DNA of 64,000 nt from Neisseria arctica (GCF_022870905.1 NZ_CP091510.1:558001-622000), one strand, 5' to 3'. Shown: positions 8,643 through 17,077, counted from the stretch's first letter. Notes: a model not told the origin generated them from the letters alone. A program made the numbers and translations.

Positions 8643-9506
8643 ATGTATATGTTGGCGAAAAACCGTGCCGAATACGACCGGGAATGGGCGGTAGGGCGGC
8701 AACTGGCCGCATCGGATACGCAATCTCTGATTGAACGGATTCACGCGGGCGGTTCGGCGGCTCTTGAAGCATTGGATAAATTATCAAATATCCATTTTGC
8801 CCGTGCTTTTGTTGCATTAGAGCAGACCGATCTCCGAGCTTTCCGTCAAGAGTGCTATACGGCGGGCAAACTGCATATTATGGCTGCTTTTAATGATGGT
8901 CATGGCGGCCAGCCGTTTAAGGTTCATAGCGGAAATTATATCTATATTTTGTTTGCGGCTTTAATGTCGGGAAATCCTGCTTTAATCGGATTTTTGCAGC
9001 AAAATACCGAACATATCGGGCAGGGTGGGTTTAAGTTTTCCGGTGTGGATGGCGAACCGTATTTGGCGCAAACGATTTTATTGGCTTTGAAAGGCGATTT
9101 TTCTGCTGTGGCGCAGCGTTGTGCGTTATTTTTAGAAAAACCGGTAACTAAAGCAATGCAGAAGCGTTTGGCGGATTTTCAATTTTTGCAGGCGTTGGCA
9201 GAGGGGAATATCAAAGCAATGATCGGTTCGCTCACTTCTTTGCTCGAACCTGCTACCGCACGCCGTTCCGCCCAAGGTATGCTTTGCGGGTGGGATTTCT
9301 GTTTACAGCCGCAGGTATTGATCTATTTGCGGGTGGCGCAATTGCATGGTTTCGTATTGAACATTGCTTCGAATATTGCGCCGCGCGGCTTGGCTTTGGC
9401 ACCGATGCCGTCTGAATATAGTGAATCTTATCCGTGGATGGCAGATTATGATTTGGGTGCACCTTTCGACCGGCAATATCAGTGGCTGGAGAAATTAAGC
9501 GCATAA
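8643..9506 (+). CDS. conserved hypothetical protein, possibly Imm49-like
   Basis: A 287-residue soluble protein, alpha-helical by its composition, without signal peptide or membrane segment. Conserved-looking stretches include HFARAFVALEQTDLRAFRQECYTAGKLHIM, split by a Gly-rich turn, and GNYIYILFAALMSGNPALIGFLQQ. The repeated helix-turn-helix rhythm and the small-residue A-L-M-S-G-N-P turn recall the Imm49 immunity family. I cannot confirm that, and no toxin gene is adjacent. The start is supported by AAGGGG ten bases upstream. A lone DUS precedes the gene and a DUS pair follows it, so it is monocistronic. Confidence 0.6.
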   Translation: MYMLAKNRAEYDREWAVGRQLAASDTQSLIERIHAGGSAALEALDKLSNIHFARAFVALEQTDLRAFRQECYTAGKLHIMAAFNDGHGGQPFKVHSGNYIYILFAALMSGNPALIGFLQQNTEHIGQGGFKFSGVDGEPYLAQTILLALKGDFSAVAQRCALFLEKPVTKAMQKRLADFQFLQALAEGNIKAMIGSLTSLLEPATARRSAQGMLCGWDFCLQPQVLIYLRVAQLHGFVLNIASNIAPRGLALAPMPSEYSESYPWMADYDLGAPFDRQYQWLEKLSA

Positions 9507-9527
9507 AATTGATTGGTACGAGGTGAT

Positions 9528-9560
9528 AGGCCGTCTGAAATATTGAGTTTCAGACGGCCT
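9528..9560 (+). terminator. DUS inverted-repeat hairpin after the 287-aa gene
   Basis: AGGCCGTCTGAA and TTCAGACGGCCT are nine bases apart. The T tract is poor on the plus strand, so termination may be weak. Confidence 0.7.
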
Positions 9561-9662
9561 ATAAATTTGCAATAACCTTAGTAAACCTATTATAGCCAAT
9601 GCTGGTGCTAGGTGATTGTAGTTTAGTCTATGTGGTTTGATTTTATTGAGTAGGAGAAAGCC

Positions 9663-9696
9663 GTCATAACTGGGCGCGTAAATTATGAGTTATGAC
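9663..9696. repeat. 9-bp perfect inverted repeat in intergenic DNA
   Basis: GTCATAACT (9663-9671) and AGTTATGAC (9688-9696) flank a 16-base spacer. There is no T run, so it is not an obvious terminator. It could be an operator or the 3' end of a small transcript. It lies between the DUS hairpin and the end of the convergent MOSC gene. Confidence 0.4.
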
Positions 9697-9785
9697 CCGT
9701 GGCGGCTAAACAAGTTTGTGTCAATTAATTGATATAAAAGTGATTTTTCTGTTTTCATTGATAGCTTATATGATTGCAAACAAAA

Positions 9786-10556
9786 TTATGCCAATACGGT
9801 AACAGCATCACCTACGGCAACCGTGCCGCTGTTGAGCGCCCGCATGTTCATGCCGAAAATGGCTTTTCGGGTTTGGGCTAGGGTTTTCAGCGGCTGTTGT
9901 TGGGGGTCTTTTTCACCGTTGTGCAAATCTACGGTAGTCATCACACAGCGTGTACAAGGTTTGAATAATTCAAACCGCACATTACCGATTTGAATTTCCC
10001 GCCAGCTTTCTTCTTCATACGCTTCGATACCGTTAATCACGAGGTTAGGGCGAAAGCGGCGCATTTCCACTGTGCGGGGCAGGGTGGCATTCAGAGCTGC
10101 CAAAGAGGCTTGGTTGGTAAGCAGATAGGGTGCACCGTCGGCAAAGGAAAGAGGGGTGTCCGTGCCGGCAAGGGTACGGTTGCTTGGTGCGCCGATATAA
10201 TTCAGACGGCATTGCGTACCGATTTTGCTGCTTAACCATGGGTCTGTATCATTGGTGTTTTGTTGTGCGGCAAAAGTATCTTTCCATACGGTTACATTGC
10301 TTGTTAACGTAAATTTTTTGGTAGGAAAAAAGCGGGATTCTCCATCAGGTGCGGTCAGGTATAAACCATCGGTTTCCACTGTTGCCTGCCATAGAAGTAG
10401 TTGGGGATATTTGCGGGCGGTGATGAAATTGCCTGTAAGGTCGGTCAGCAGCCAGCAGCGGTCGTGTTTAATGCCCATGGGTAGGATTTCCGTTTGTGCC
10501 ATGTTGATGCCGCGCATGGATTTAACGGGATAGTAAATTAGTTCGGTCAGTTGCAT
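9786..10556 (-). CDS. MOSC domain protein (YcbX-like, without ferredoxin domain)
   Basis: A 256-residue protein with an N-terminal MOSC beta-barrel (LTELIYYPVKSMRGINM) and a C-terminal MOSC domain ending in LNSGTVAVGDAVTVL. The conserved Cys of the family that ligates the molybdenum cofactor is in KPCTRCVMTTVD (Cys201/Cys204). E. coli YcbX, which detoxifies N-hydroxylated compounds, has an extra 2Fe-2S domain of about 100 residues that is absent here. The ATG at 10556 is chosen because GGAAG stands upstream and homology begins at MQLTELIYYPVKS. The frame stays open for 40 codons upstream without a convincing start. Confidence 0.87.
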   Translation of the reverse strand: MQLTELIYYPVKSMRGINMAQTEILPMGIKHDRCWLLTDLTGNFITARKYPQLLLWQATVETDGLYLTAPDGESRFFPTKKFTLTSNVTVWKDTFAAQQNTNDTDPWLSSKIGTQCRLNYIGAPSNRTLAGTDTPLSFADGAPYLLTNQASLAALNATLPRTVEMRRFRPNLVINGIEAYEEESWREIQIGNVRFELFKPCTRCVMTTVDLHNGEKDPQQQPLKTLAQTRKAIFGMNMRALNSGTVAVGDAVTVLA

Positions 10557-10676
10557 AGTGGACTTCCGTTTCCGTGTGGTTGGAGCAAGTGGCAAGCAGA
10601 GCAAGGCCGTAATCGGCATTTGGATGGGTGGCCTGAAGGCTCCAACGTTATCGTAAAACCATTCTCTCTTCAACAT

Positions 10677-10980
10677 ACGCGATAGATTTTGATTGTAAAG
10701 AGATTTTGACTGTAATTTAAGTTGTCGGATTCTGAATGTTGCTTGCCTTTTAATTATTGGAAAACGTATCTGTATTTGTGATGTAAAAGGCTGTCTGAAT
10801 GTATGATGGTGTTGATAGGCTTTTAATGCAGTTTAAGGCTTAAAATGATATGGGAGGTTGTCAGACGATATATTTTGAAATTCATCGGGCTGGTGTGTAT
10901 TTATGGGTATACCGATATTAAAAGCCGACAGTTCACAAACTGTCGGCTTTTAATATCGGGCAAACGAAGAGTGAAGTATC
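10677..10980. other. intergenic region with strong terminator
   Basis: The gap between the MOSC gene (upstream part) and the end of bioB. It holds the long hairpin at 10912-10959 and a degenerate DUS near 10790. No coding frame is supported. Confidence 0.4.
10912..10959 (-). terminator. 22-bp perfect hairpin terminator after bioB
   Basis: Two perfectly complementary 22-base arms (CCGATATTAAAAGCCGACAG... and its inverse) enclose a four-base CACA loop. The hairpin starts about 20 bases past the bioB stop on the minus strand. It has A/T-rich shoulders on both sides and could act in both directions. Confidence 0.8.
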
Positions 10981-11988
10981 TTAGGCTTCTGTTTGGTATT
11001 GCAGAGGCCGCAAGCCTAATTTGTCCATCAGCAGGCGGTCTTTGTCTTCTTCGGGGTTACCGGTAGTCAATAGCTTGTTGCCGTAGAAAATAGAGTTGGC
11101 ACCTGCCAGAAAACACATGGCCTGCATGGCTTCGGGCATTTCGCCGCGCCCTGCCGAAAGCCGTACATAGCTGTTGGGCATGGTAATGCGGGCAACGGCA
11201 ATGGTGCGTACGAATTCTGTCCAGTCTAAGTCTTCGGCATCGGCCAGCGGCGTGCCTTCTACTTTTACCAGTTGGTTGATGGGTACGCTTTCGGGCTGGG
11301 GGTCGAGATTGGCGAGGCTGGCGATCAAGCCGGCACGCTCGGGACGGCTTTCGTTCATGCCGACGATACCGCCGCAGCATACTTTCAAACCGGCACGGCG
11401 TACTTTACCTAAGGTATCCATACGGTCTTCGTGTTGGCGGGTATGGATAATGTCGTTGTAACGCTCGGGGTCGGTATCGAGATTATGGTTGTAGTAATCC
11501 AGTCCGGCATTTTTGAGGTCTTCGGCCATGCCTTCTTCGAGCATGCCGAAGGTGCCGCAAGTTTCCAAGCCGAGATTTTTGACGGCGGCGATAATTTCGC
11601 TAACTTGTTCGACATCTTTTGGTTTGGGGCCGCGCCAGGCAGCACCCATACAGAAACGGCTGGCTCCGCGTGCTTTGGCGATTTGTGCTTTTTCGAGAAT
11701 TTCGGCCACATCCATCATGGTTTCTTTTTGAACCTCGGTGCTGTAATGCGCCGATTGCGGGCAATACTCGCAATCTTCGGGGCAACCGCCGGTTTTGATG
11801 GAGAGTAAGGTAGAGAGTTGGATTTCTTGTGGGTTGAAATGCCGGCGGTGTACTTCTGCGGCCCGGTAAATTAAGTCGAGAAACGGCATTTCAAACAGTT
11901 CTTCTACTTGGCATTTGCGCCAATATTGTGCGGTAGCGTGCGGGTTGCGTTCGCTTTGGCGGCGCAAGGCAACTGGGGATACGGTCAT
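10981..11988 (-). CDS. bioB: biotin synthase BioB
   Basis: A radical-SAM enzyme that inserts sulfur into dethiobiotin in the last step of biotin synthesis. The 335-residue product has the cluster motif CPEDCEYC (Cys69, Cys73, Cys76), the family stretch [10 protein letters not shown], the [10 protein letters not shown] segment, YNHNLDT and the C-terminal [11 protein letters not shown]. The second, sulfur-donating 2Fe-2S cluster residues of the family lie in the FCMGAA and VCCGGIVG segments, both present. It is monocistronic: a strong hairpin follows and no other bio gene is adjacent. Confidence 0.97.
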   Translation of the reverse strand: MTVSPVALRRQSERNPHATAQYWRKCQVEELFEMPFLDLIYRAAEVHRRHFNPQEIQLSTLLSIKTGGCPEDCEYCPQSAHYSTEVQKETMMDVAEILEKAQIAKARGASRFCMGAAWRGPKPKDVEQVSEIIAAVKNLGLETCGTFGMLEEGMAEDLKNAGLDYYNHNLDTDPERYNDIIHTRQHEDRMDTLGKVRRAGLKVCCGGIVGMNESRPERAGLIASLANLDPQPESVPINQLVKVEGTPLADAEDLDWTEFVRTIAVARITMPNSYVRLSAGRGEMPEAMQAMCFLAGANSIFYGNKLLTTGNPEEDKDRLLMDKLGLRPLQYQTEA

Positions 11989-12401
11989 GATATGGCTTTC
12001 TGTGGTTTGCAGCGGCGCAATGACGCTGACGTGCCGTTTGCAAGCGCAATGTTTGCAAGGGCGGTGGTAGGGATAAGGCCGTCTGAAAGCTATAAGGATT
12101 CAGGCGGCCCCAGTATGTGCCGCTTAGTGTAGCATACAAATAAGTGGCGGACATATTTGATATATGGTAGGAATGCTTTACATCGGATTGGCTTTTCCTT
12201 TTATGAGGTTGGTGTGGGATGAAAGAAATAGAAAGGCCGGTATTTAAAGAAAGCCAGCCAGAAAAAGTTCGTTTAATTGATACGTATATTTTTTTGAGAT
12301 GGAGCGAAAGAGGTGCTGCGGCGGTAGGAAACACGAGGTTGGGCTGCAAGCCGCATAACTTTTTAGGAGCAGCCGCTTGGTGAAGGCTTTAGCAGCCGGT
12401 G
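11989..12401. other. intergenic region upstream of bioB
   Basis: It contains a degenerate DUS hairpin at about 12077-12107 (AGGCCGTCTGAA with a diverged partner TTCAGGCGGCC) that may end the hydrolase transcript, and presumably the bioB promoter. Overlapping open frames here (for example 11891-12349) lack ribosome-binding sites and read as composition shadows. No BirA-type operator is recognised. Confidence 0.35.
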
Positions 12402-12935
12402 TTAATTGAGTAGCATTTCCTGCATTAATTTCATTCCCCACTGCCAACCATGCAGATAACCGTTCAAATGGCCTTCATGAGGCGACGTAAGTAAGCGGGC
12501 ATTCCAACAGGCCGCTTGTGAAGCTGCCCATTCACGGGTGCAGTAAGGGTCGTTATTTCCGATAACCAAAGCGGTTTTGCAGTGACAACGTACCCTTTGC
12601 AGTGTATGGCAGCCATCATCGGGAAACGCGTGTTGCAGAGGCGAAACCAAAATCATATTTTTGATCCGCTTTTGCGTGTTGACATCTGCGAGATAAAGCC
12701 ATGCCAGCCAGCCGGACACGCCCGCGCCATGTGAAACTACAGCGATATTCCGACTATGTATATCCTGCCAAGCCTGTCCAATAACCTGTTGCCAGTGAGC
12801 AATTGTCTGGTTTTGAGAAACTTCCGTAAGGCGGACGGTGGGATAACTGACTGCCCAACGGTCGATCCACATTTCAGGCTCGTCCGCATCGCGGACCAGC
12901 AGTAGGGTAAGGTCTTCGAGTTCTTGCGTATGCAT
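12402..12935 (-). CDS. RBBP9/YdeN-family alpha/beta hydrolase, nucleophile missing
   Basis: A 177-residue single-domain alpha/beta-hydrolase of the RBBP9/YdeN (DUF1234-like) type. The usual nucleophile elbow G/A-H-S-x-G reads S-H-G-A-G here (residues 68-72), so Gly70 stands where Ser should be. The acid (Asp129 in IGNNDPYC) and the His (His156 in HEGHLNG) are kept. The protein is therefore either catalytically dead or uses another mechanism. The strand order LLLVRD ... NIAVVSHG ... MILVSPL ... TALVIGNNDPY is intact, so the gene does not look like a decaying one. A DUS lies just upstream, between it and the AP endonuclease gene. Confidence 0.8.
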   Translation of the reverse strand: MHTQELEDLTLLLVRDADEPEMWIDRWAVSYPTVRLTEVSQNQTIAHWQQVIGQAWQDIHSRNIAVVSHGAGVSGWLAWLYLADVNTQKRIKNMILVSPLQHAFPDDGCHTLQRVRCHCKTALVIGNNDPYCTREWAASQAACWNARLLTSPHEGHLNGYLHGWQWGMKLMQEMLLN

Positions 12936-12999
12936 GGCTTTGCCTAAAAGTTTCAGACGGCCTTATCGGATAGAAAATAAACAGTAGGGCTAAAGCAGT

Positions 13000-13776
13000 T
13001 TACAGCGAATAATCATATTCCACCACTAAAGGCGCATGATCGGAGAATTTTTCATCTTTATAAATATGGGCGTGCAGTGCGCGTTCGGCCAAGTGAGGCG
13101 TTACCATTTGATAGTCGATACGCCAGCCCACATCTTTCGCATAGGCCTGCCCGCGGTTGCTCCACCAAGTATAACCAGGTACTTCGGGGTACAATTTGCG
13201 CCACATATCCACCCAGCCCAAATCGCGAATCACTTTGCCTATCCATTCACGCTCTTCGGGTAAAAAGCCCGAGTTTTTCTGATTGCCTTTCCAGTTTTTC
13301 AAGTCGATATTTTGATGGGCGATATTCCAGTCACCGCATACCACAATATCACGGCCTTCCATTTTCATAGTTTCCAACATCGGGTAAAACGCATCGAGAA
13401 AACGGTATTTGAGTTCTTGTCGTTCCGGTGCGCTGGTACCCGAGGGTAAGTAAAGCGAAATAACGGAGAGATTACCGAAATCGGCACGTACAAAACGGCC
13501 CTCACGGTCAAATTCTTCAATACCCATACCATATTGAACATTATCCGGAGCCTGTTTGCTATAAATGGCCACACCGCTGTAGCCGCGTTTTTCGGCACAA
13601 TGCCATACACCGTGCATACCATTCGGATTACGCATTTCAGGCTTCATATCAGCCTCTTGGGCTTTTAATTCTTGTACGCATACCACATCGGCATCCACTC
13701 GGGCAAGATATTCAATAAAGCCTTTTTGAGCGGCAGAGCGAATACCGTTTACATTGGCAGAGATAATTTTCAGCAT
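13000..13776 (-). CDS. xth: AP endonuclease / exodeoxyribonuclease III (NApe-type)
   Basis: A 258-residue base-excision repair nuclease of the ExoIII/APE1 family, closely matching neisserial NApe as I remember it. Metal and catalytic residues are in place: the Asn in SANVNGIR, Glu in VQELKAQEAD, the GDWNIAH Asp-Asn pair, DVGWRIDY and the final SDHAPLVVEYDY His. The start at 13776 fits the family (MLKIISANVNGIRSA). The upstream 100 bases are unusual: they are the decayed end of a tpsA cassette (C8), so the gene's promoter must lie in or near that remnant. Confidence 0.95.
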   Translation of the reverse strand: MLKIISANVNGIRSAAQKGFIEYLARVDADVVCVQELKAQEADMKPEMRNPNGMHGVWHCAEKRGYSGVAIYSKQAPDNVQYGMGIEEFDREGRFVRADFGNLSVISLYLPSGTSAPERQELKYRFLDAFYPMLETMKMEGRDIVVCGDWNIAHQNIDLKNWKGNQKNSGFLPEEREWIGKVIRDLGWVDMWRKLYPEVPGYTWWSNRGQAYAKDVGWRIDYQMVTPHLAERALHAHIYKDEKFSDHAPLVVEYDYSL

Positions 13777-13949
13777 AAATGTTTGGAAAAGGAAAAAATT
13801 GAAAGGTTGTATTGTACCTGAAAACCTTTTTGGACAGTTTGGGGAAAATAATAGTTATTTTATTGCTTTTGCTATTTTGTTTGGTTGTTATCATGCAGTT
13901 ATATTGTTGTGCGGCTTTTTCGGCGGCTACGGCTGTGCTGCCGCCCGAT

Positions 13950-14159
13950 GCGGGGCTGCTGCCGTTAATGTAGGCCAAGGTCGCGCCCAATGCGGGGCTG
14001 CTGCCGTTAATGTAGGCCAAGGTCGCGCCCAATGCGGGGCTGCTGCCGTTAATGTAGGCCAAGGTCGCGCCCAATGCGGGGCTGCTGCCGTTAATGTAGG
14101 CCAAGGTCGCGCCCAATGCGGGGCTGCTGCCGTTAATGTAGGCCAAGGTCGCGCCCAAT
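13950..14159. repeat. five tandem 42-bp repeats
   Basis: Five head-to-tail copies of a 42-bp unit (13950-13991, 13992-14033, 14034-14075, 14076-14117, 14118-14159) look identical by eye. Each encodes ALGATLAYINGSSP on the minus strand. The other cassettes of this type carry a single copy, so the array is a local expansion. There are no spacers. Confidence 0.95.
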
Positions 14160-14660
14160 GCGAAGTGTCCCAGTATTTGGGCGGCTTCGTTTTTGTTTTC
14201 ACCGTGGCCGAACTGCTGTCCGATAGCGGCTGCCTGCAGGTCGCTTTGTCCGCCCAATGCGCCGGTAATGAGGGTGGTTGCGGCATTTAGGGCGCGGCTG
14301 TTGCTGCCGCCTACGCCCCAATCGCGGGCTTTTGCATAGGCCGTCTGAAAGCTTTCGCTATTGTTTAGCAGAAAGAGGGTTTTTCCTGTGTCGTCCAGAT
14401 TGGCGTAATGCATTTGTTGTTCGGGCGACAGGTTGTTGAGGGCTTCTGCGCGGGCGGTTTCTTGCTCTTTTAGGGCATCGGCAGCCATATTGCCGCTAAT
14501 GGTGCGTACGGCGGAGAAGATGTCGGTAGTGGCTTTGGCAACGGTTTGCTGTTTCTGCATCACCTCGCGGATATCGGGCAGGGCGTCGATTTGGCGGTGG
14601 GCGGCTGCCGCATCGCTGTTGATGCCCAATTCCTGTGTGGTGGTTGCTTTACCGCCGATA

Positions 14661-14672
14661 TTCAGACGGCCT
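14661..14672 (-). repeat. intragenic DUS at the C8 boundary
   Basis: AGGCCGTCTGAA on the minus strand, read in frame as G-R-L-N within SEGRLNIGG. The tpsA homology of C8 stops within about 20 bases upstream of it. Confidence 0.85.
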
Positions 14673-14727
14673 TCGCTTAGGGTGGCGTGGATCTAATAGT
14701 AAGAAAATGCTGTATGAAAAGTTACAG

Positions 14728-14757
14728 GCTGCTTTCAATCTGTAAAGGCAGCCCGAA
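14728..14757 (-). terminator. hairpin after the C7 immunity gene
   Basis: GGCTGC and GCAGCC with further A/T pairing around the Ser-codon-like loop form a hairpin in the position where other cassettes have a DUS pair. It has no intact DUS. Confidence 0.45.
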
Positions 14758-14843
14758 AATCAGCGGCAAAAGTAACGATTAGAAATTGTCAAAACTAACA
14801 ATGCAAAAAGTTGGGTCTTGACCCAACCTACGCTTACTACTTG

Positions 14844-15176
14844 CTAAAAAAAGAAAAAAATCCCTGTTTCCCTTTCTATTGCTATAGAAACTAAATCAAA
14901 TATCTGCTTATAGATTTCTTCAGGGCTTTCCTGTATCCAATCTCTCAAAAAGTTTCTAAGGATAATTAATTTTTTAATATCAGTAATTTCTTCATTTTCG
15001 AAATCATCTATATTAATATCAAGTATATAGTTGATTTTTTCAAAAAAATCAGATGAAAATAGTTTATTAATTTGTTCCTGGTTAAGTGTTATTTCAATTA
15101 ACTCATCTTGACTAGCTTCATTATACATTAACCTCTGTAAAGCTAATATATTAATAGGAACTGTGATGTACTTCAT
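14844..15176 (-). CDS. C7 immunity protein (putative)
   Basis: A 110-residue, acidic, helical cytoplasmic protein of no recognised family, starting nine bases after the stop of the C7 toxin frame. Size, position and AT-rich composition fit a CDI/TPS immunity protein that neutralises the C7 C-terminal domain by binding it. The sequence ends in a run of Phe codons (GIFFFF). The pairing is inferred from gene order only. Confidence 0.7.
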   Translation of the reverse strand: MKYITVPINILALQRLMYNEASQDELIEITLNQEQINKLFSSDFFEKINYILDINIDDFENEEITDIKKLIILRNFLRDWIQESPEEIYKQIFDLVSIAIERETGIFFFF

Positions 15177-15185
15177 GATTTTATC

Positions 15186-16442
15186 CTAGTTCTTAATCTT
15201 AAAATGGGTTACTTCATTATATTCAGCAGTAGTTCTTCCAGCCTGTTTTCCCGTTGATATAATTTTATTATTTGGTACAGTTCCATTTAAATCAAGATAA
15301 TTTCTTTTTCCAGATATTTTAGTATCTAAAATTCTAAAATATCCTCCCGCAATGTCCTGAACAATCTGTATCCCATTCTTTCCTTCATATATAGCTTTAC
15401 CTTTAGGGGTAAAATATATTTTAGGATTGCTACCAACAAATTTTCTAATAGTTTCGTCTAAATCAGCTTCCTTCCAGTTTTGGCTGTATACTTGGGCACG
15501 TTTAGCACCCAAAGTTACCTTTTGTGGCACGGCAGCCATTTCTCCATCTACAGGAGAAGGTTTAGCTATTTGATTACCTCTTTGTAAGGTCGTTAATGTT
15601 TTAGATGAAGTTGCTTTAATTGCTGCCCCCGAAATGGCGGCTCCCACTACCGGACTAAGCTTCACCCCCGTATCCAGTAGTTTTGCACCGTCCGTTAACT
15701 GGTCTTCGTGGTAAGTTAAGTCAGGAAGGTTGGAATCCAACGCCAAGCCCCATGCCGAAAGGTCGGTTCTGCCTGATTCGGTTAGTGAGAACAGTAATCC
15801 GTTATTTATGATGGTCGCTGCCGCCTGATTGGTATTTCTCAAGTCGGCAATTGCGTTCAGATGGCATTCATTCCCTTTGCTGCGACAAAGTTCTCTCAAT
15901 GCTTGGGATTGCTTTTCACCTTTTTTGCGGTATTTTTCAATTATCCTTTCTTTTTCTTCGTCTGTCTTGGCACGTTTAAGCTCGGCACGTAAATCGTTGA
16001 CATCTTTTAAACTTAGATAGTTATTCTCGACTGCATTCTGCCCAATCACCCCGCCAATCTGCGCACCCAAGGCAGAGCCGCCGTCTCCGGTTGCGCCAAC
16101 GATAGACGCAATTACACCGGTAGTCGATTTAATTTCATCTTTGATATGCTCGGGTAACAGGTTGGCGTTGAATTCTCCCGTTACCGGATCGCGGGCGGTT
16201 TGTCCGTCGTCATACTGTTGCGCCAAATATTGTGCGGCTTTTTCGGCGGCTACGGCTGCACTGCCGCCCGATGCGGGGCTGCTGCCGTTAATGTAGGCCA
16301 AGGTCGCGCCCAATGCGAAGTGTCCCAGTATTTGAGCAGCTTCGTTTTTGTTTTCACCGTGGCCGAACTGCTGTCCGATAGCGGCTGCTGCATAAGGGGC
16401 GAGAGTGTTGGCGGCTGCCTGCAGGTCGCTTTGTCCGCCCAA
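15186..16442 (-). CDS. C7: silent tpsA/cdiA cassette with C-terminal toxin domain
   Basis: A partial TpsA lacking secretion signal and TPS domain. The frame is open from the DUS at 16523-16534; the TTG at 16442 is only a formal start. Order: stalk (GGQSDLQAAANTLAPYAAAAIGQQFGHG), LAYINGSSPASGG, pretoxin domain, VENN, a charged linker (NDLRAELKRAKTDEEKERI), then a variable C-terminal domain. The last 100 residues (AQVYSQNWKEADLDETIRKFVG ... GGYFRILD ... SGKRNYLDLNG) resemble RNase-type toxin tails of other neisserial and enterobacterial polymorphic toxins. A BECR-fold RNase is possible but unproven. The immunity gene follows. It needs recombination into tpsA to be secreted. Confidence 0.8.
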   Translation of the reverse strand: MGGQSDLQAAANTLAPYAAAAIGQQFGHGENKNEAAQILGHFALGATLAYINGSSPASGGSAAVAAEKAAQYLAQQYDDGQTARDPVTGEFNANLLPEHIKDEIKSTTGVIASIVGATGDGGSALGAQIGGVIGQNAVENNYLSLKDVNDLRAELKRAKTDEEKERIIEKYRKKGEKQSQALRELCRSKGNECHLNAIADLRNTNQAAATIINNGLLFSLTESGRTDLSAWGLALDSNLPDLTYHEDQLTDGAKLLDTGVKLSPVVGAAISGAAIKATSSKTLTTLQRGNQIAKPSPVDGEMAAVPQKVTLGAKRAQVYSQNWKEADLDETIRKFVGSNPKIYFTPKGKAIYEGKNGIQIVQDIAGGYFRILDTKISGKRNYLDLNGTVPNNKIISTGKQAGRTTAEYNEVTHFKIKN

Positions 16443-16522
16443 TACGCCGGTAATGAGGGTGGTTGCGGCATTTAGGGCGCGGCTGTTGCTGCCGCCTACG
16501 CCCCAATCGCGGGCTTTTGCAT

Positions 16523-16534
16523 AGGCCGTCTGAA
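16523..16534 (+). repeat. intragenic DUS at the C7 boundary
   Basis: AGGCCGTCTGAA, lying in the F-Q-T-A codons of the stalk segment SFQTAYAKARDW (complete in C8). TpsA homology of C7 begins about six bases before it. The flanking bases (AGCTTTAGATTGC...) are the same as those beside C5. Confidence 0.85.
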
Positions 16535-16561
16535 AGCTTTAGATTGCTTTATATTACAAGT

Positions 16562-16599
16562 ATACCGTCTGAAAAAGATAAGATTTTTTCAGACGGTAT
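16562..16599 (-). terminator. variant-DUS hairpin after the C6 immunity gene
   Basis: ATACCGTCTGAA paired with TTCAGACGGTAT. This is a one-base variant of the AT-DUS present in both arms, so the pairing is kept. It separates the C6 immunity gene from C7. Confidence 0.75.
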
Positions 16600-16612
16600 C
16601 AAACTTATATAT

Positions 16613-17077
16613 TTAAAATTTCATATTATTTTTTCTTCTGTTTATATATGAATTTATAAGTTTAGTTATTATGTTTAATAGTATTAAAAATATAATGCTT
16701 GAGATAATTGAGGCTATAAGATAAATTTCTTTTGTTTTGAAAATAGGTATGTGTATGGGCCTGTATTGATTGTCTGAGAATCCAATAAATAATCCATATC
16801 CATAACAAAATAATAATAAAAAAGTTGAAACAAGATTAACTATTTTGTTTTTTATAAAATATCTTAATGTGGCAATAATAAGTAGTGCTAGGAAAAAATA
16901 AAGATATGCTATAAATGCAGCACCAAAAGATCCTGTAATATAGTCTATTATTGTTTCAAATATATTTCCTTCTTTATAATTAATGCTTAATAATAAGTAT
17001 GCAAAAAAAATATATGAAATAATAAAAAATGTTAATGAGGTACAAAAAAAGTGAAAAATAAAAGAAGGTTTTTTCAT
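16613..17077 (-). CDS. C6 immunity protein (putative), four-helix membrane protein
   Basis: A 154-residue, very hydrophobic protein with about four transmembrane helices (around residues 8-30, 52-72, 83-103 and 121-142) and a Lys/Arg/Asn-rich C-terminus. Its ATG overlaps the C6 toxin stop by four bases (ATGA), giving tight translational coupling. Integral-membrane immunity proteins are typical for toxins that act in or at the inner membrane, such as pore-formers. That role is an inference from topology and position. No family recognised. Confidence 0.7.
   Translation of the reverse strand: MKKPSFIFHFFCTSLTFFIISYIFFAYLLLSINYKEGNIFETIIDYITGSFGAAFIAYLYFFLALLIIATLRYFIKNKIVNLVSTFLLLFCYGYGLFIGFSDNQYRPIHIPIFKTKEIYLIASIISSIIFLILLNIITKLINSYINRRKNNMKF

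Larger units (their letters stand above)
13885..14680 (-). pseudogene. C8: truncated tpsA cassette with 42-bp tandem repeat
   Basis: The last and most decayed cassette. It begins at the in-frame DUS of the EGRLNIGG segment and runs through the pre-VENN stalk (ELGINSDAAAAHRQIDALPDIREVMQ, then SESFQTAYAKARDWGVGG). It then enters a five-fold in-frame repeat of 14 residues (ALGATLAYINGSSP). After ASGG-TAVAAEKAAQ the homology stops before the VENN motif, and the frame runs on into the AP endonuclease gene. No toxin or immunity gene remains. Relative to C7 it has also lost the NTLAPYAA segment. It is useful because it shows the full context around both DUS sites used as cassette boundaries elsewhere. 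Confidence 0.8.

Noticed and set aside
11891-12349. 152-codon minus-strand frame across the bioB start and its upstream region
   Set aside because: It overlaps the bioB N-terminus in another frame, has no ribosome-binding site and reads as random sequence.
13950-14159. Repeat array considered as a CRISPR
   Set aside because: Units are directly adjacent without spacers and encode an in-frame peptide repeat.
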